Positions 6,181-6,263 of a stretch of DNA of 6,263 nucleotides are shown here, piece by piece. The notes below the pieces were generated by a model. That model saw only the letters and a program-made list of their open reading frames with translations. It did not search any database and was not told the DNA's origin. Source of the stretch: Burkholderiales bacterium (GTDB lineage Bacteria; Pseudomonadota; Gammaproteobacteria; Burkholderiales; Burkholderiaceae_E); NCBI GenBank assembly GCA_027489195.1, contig JAIYAG010000059.1, positions 1 to 6,263 on the forward strand, in the 5' to 3' direction. Each line of letters begins with the position of its first letter. The first letter of the stretch is position 1. Position numbers and translations under genes: made by a program.

Positions 6181-6189
6181 GGACGCGGG

Positions 6190-6263
6190 ATGTCGACGCT
6201 TCGGGACAAGGTGTGCCTGGTGACGGGCGGTGCATCGGGCATCGGCCGCGCGATCGCGCTGGC
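6190..6263 (+). CDS. Short-chain dehydrogenase/reductase, N-terminal fragment
   Basis: Only the first 24 complete codons and part of the next lie in the window. They read MSTLRDKVCLVTGGASGIGR and continue AIALA, the start of a classical SDR: a first beta strand (KVCLVTG, 7-13) and the NAD(P)-binding glycine motif TGGASGIG at 12-19. The family covers hundreds of NAD(P)H-dependent oxidoreductases, including FabG-like reductases and sugar or alcohol dehydrogenases, so the substrate cannot be named. The ATG at 6190 is preferred to the in-frame ATG at 6157 because GGGAGG sits seven bases before it, and the upstream codons would lie inside the inverted repeat and add no family sequence. It is probably transcribed separately from the gene ending at 6078, given the 111-base gap. 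Confidence 0.92.
   Translation, partial: MSTLRDKVCLVTGGASGIGRAIAL

Noticed and set aside
6157..6189. Upstream in-frame ATG at 6157 as the SDR start
   Set aside because: It has no Shine-Dalgarno sequence, lies inside the inverted repeat and adds eleven residues not typical of the family. The ATG at 6190 has GGGAGG at good spacing.

Overview
The window is GC-rich bacterial chromosome, and most of it is the promoter-proximal end of a division and cell wall (dcw) cluster, read on the minus strand. The gene order is mraZ, rsmH, ftsL, ftsI, then the 5' part of murE, which runs off the left edge. The high GC content, the protein sequences and a type A RNase P RNA just upstream of mraZ suggest a betaproteobacterium, probably Burkholderiales. 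That placement is inference from sequence character, not from a database search.

Layout from right to left along the minus strand. Positions 5034-5436 encode the RNase P RNA (rnpB), with a TAGAAT -10 box exactly where its 5' end would need it. Positions 4776-5033 are an intergenic regulatory region. It holds a good sigma70-type promoter (TTGACC, 17 bp, TACAGT) and, overlapping its start site, four 10-bp-phased GTGG-type repeats that match the known MraZ operator pattern. The five protein genes follow with gaps of 9 and 5 bases and overlaps of 1 and 4 bases, so they almost certainly form one translationally coupled operon. MraZ represses the operon, RsmH methylates 16S rRNA, FtsL and FtsI act in the divisome, and MurE adds the third amino acid to the peptidoglycan stem peptide.

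On the plus strand, divergent from rnpB, lies a small exported protein (5566-6078). Its mature domain looks like a short version of the FimV N-terminal domain. After a gap of about 110 bases comes the start of a short-chain dehydrogenase/reductase (from 6190). Its ribosome binding site is partly inside a perfect 10-bp inverted repeat, which is the least explained signal in the window.

I found no mobile element, CRISPR array, tRNA or clearly new system. The window is mostly conserved core genome, and the points worth a second look are regulatory details and the small exported protein.
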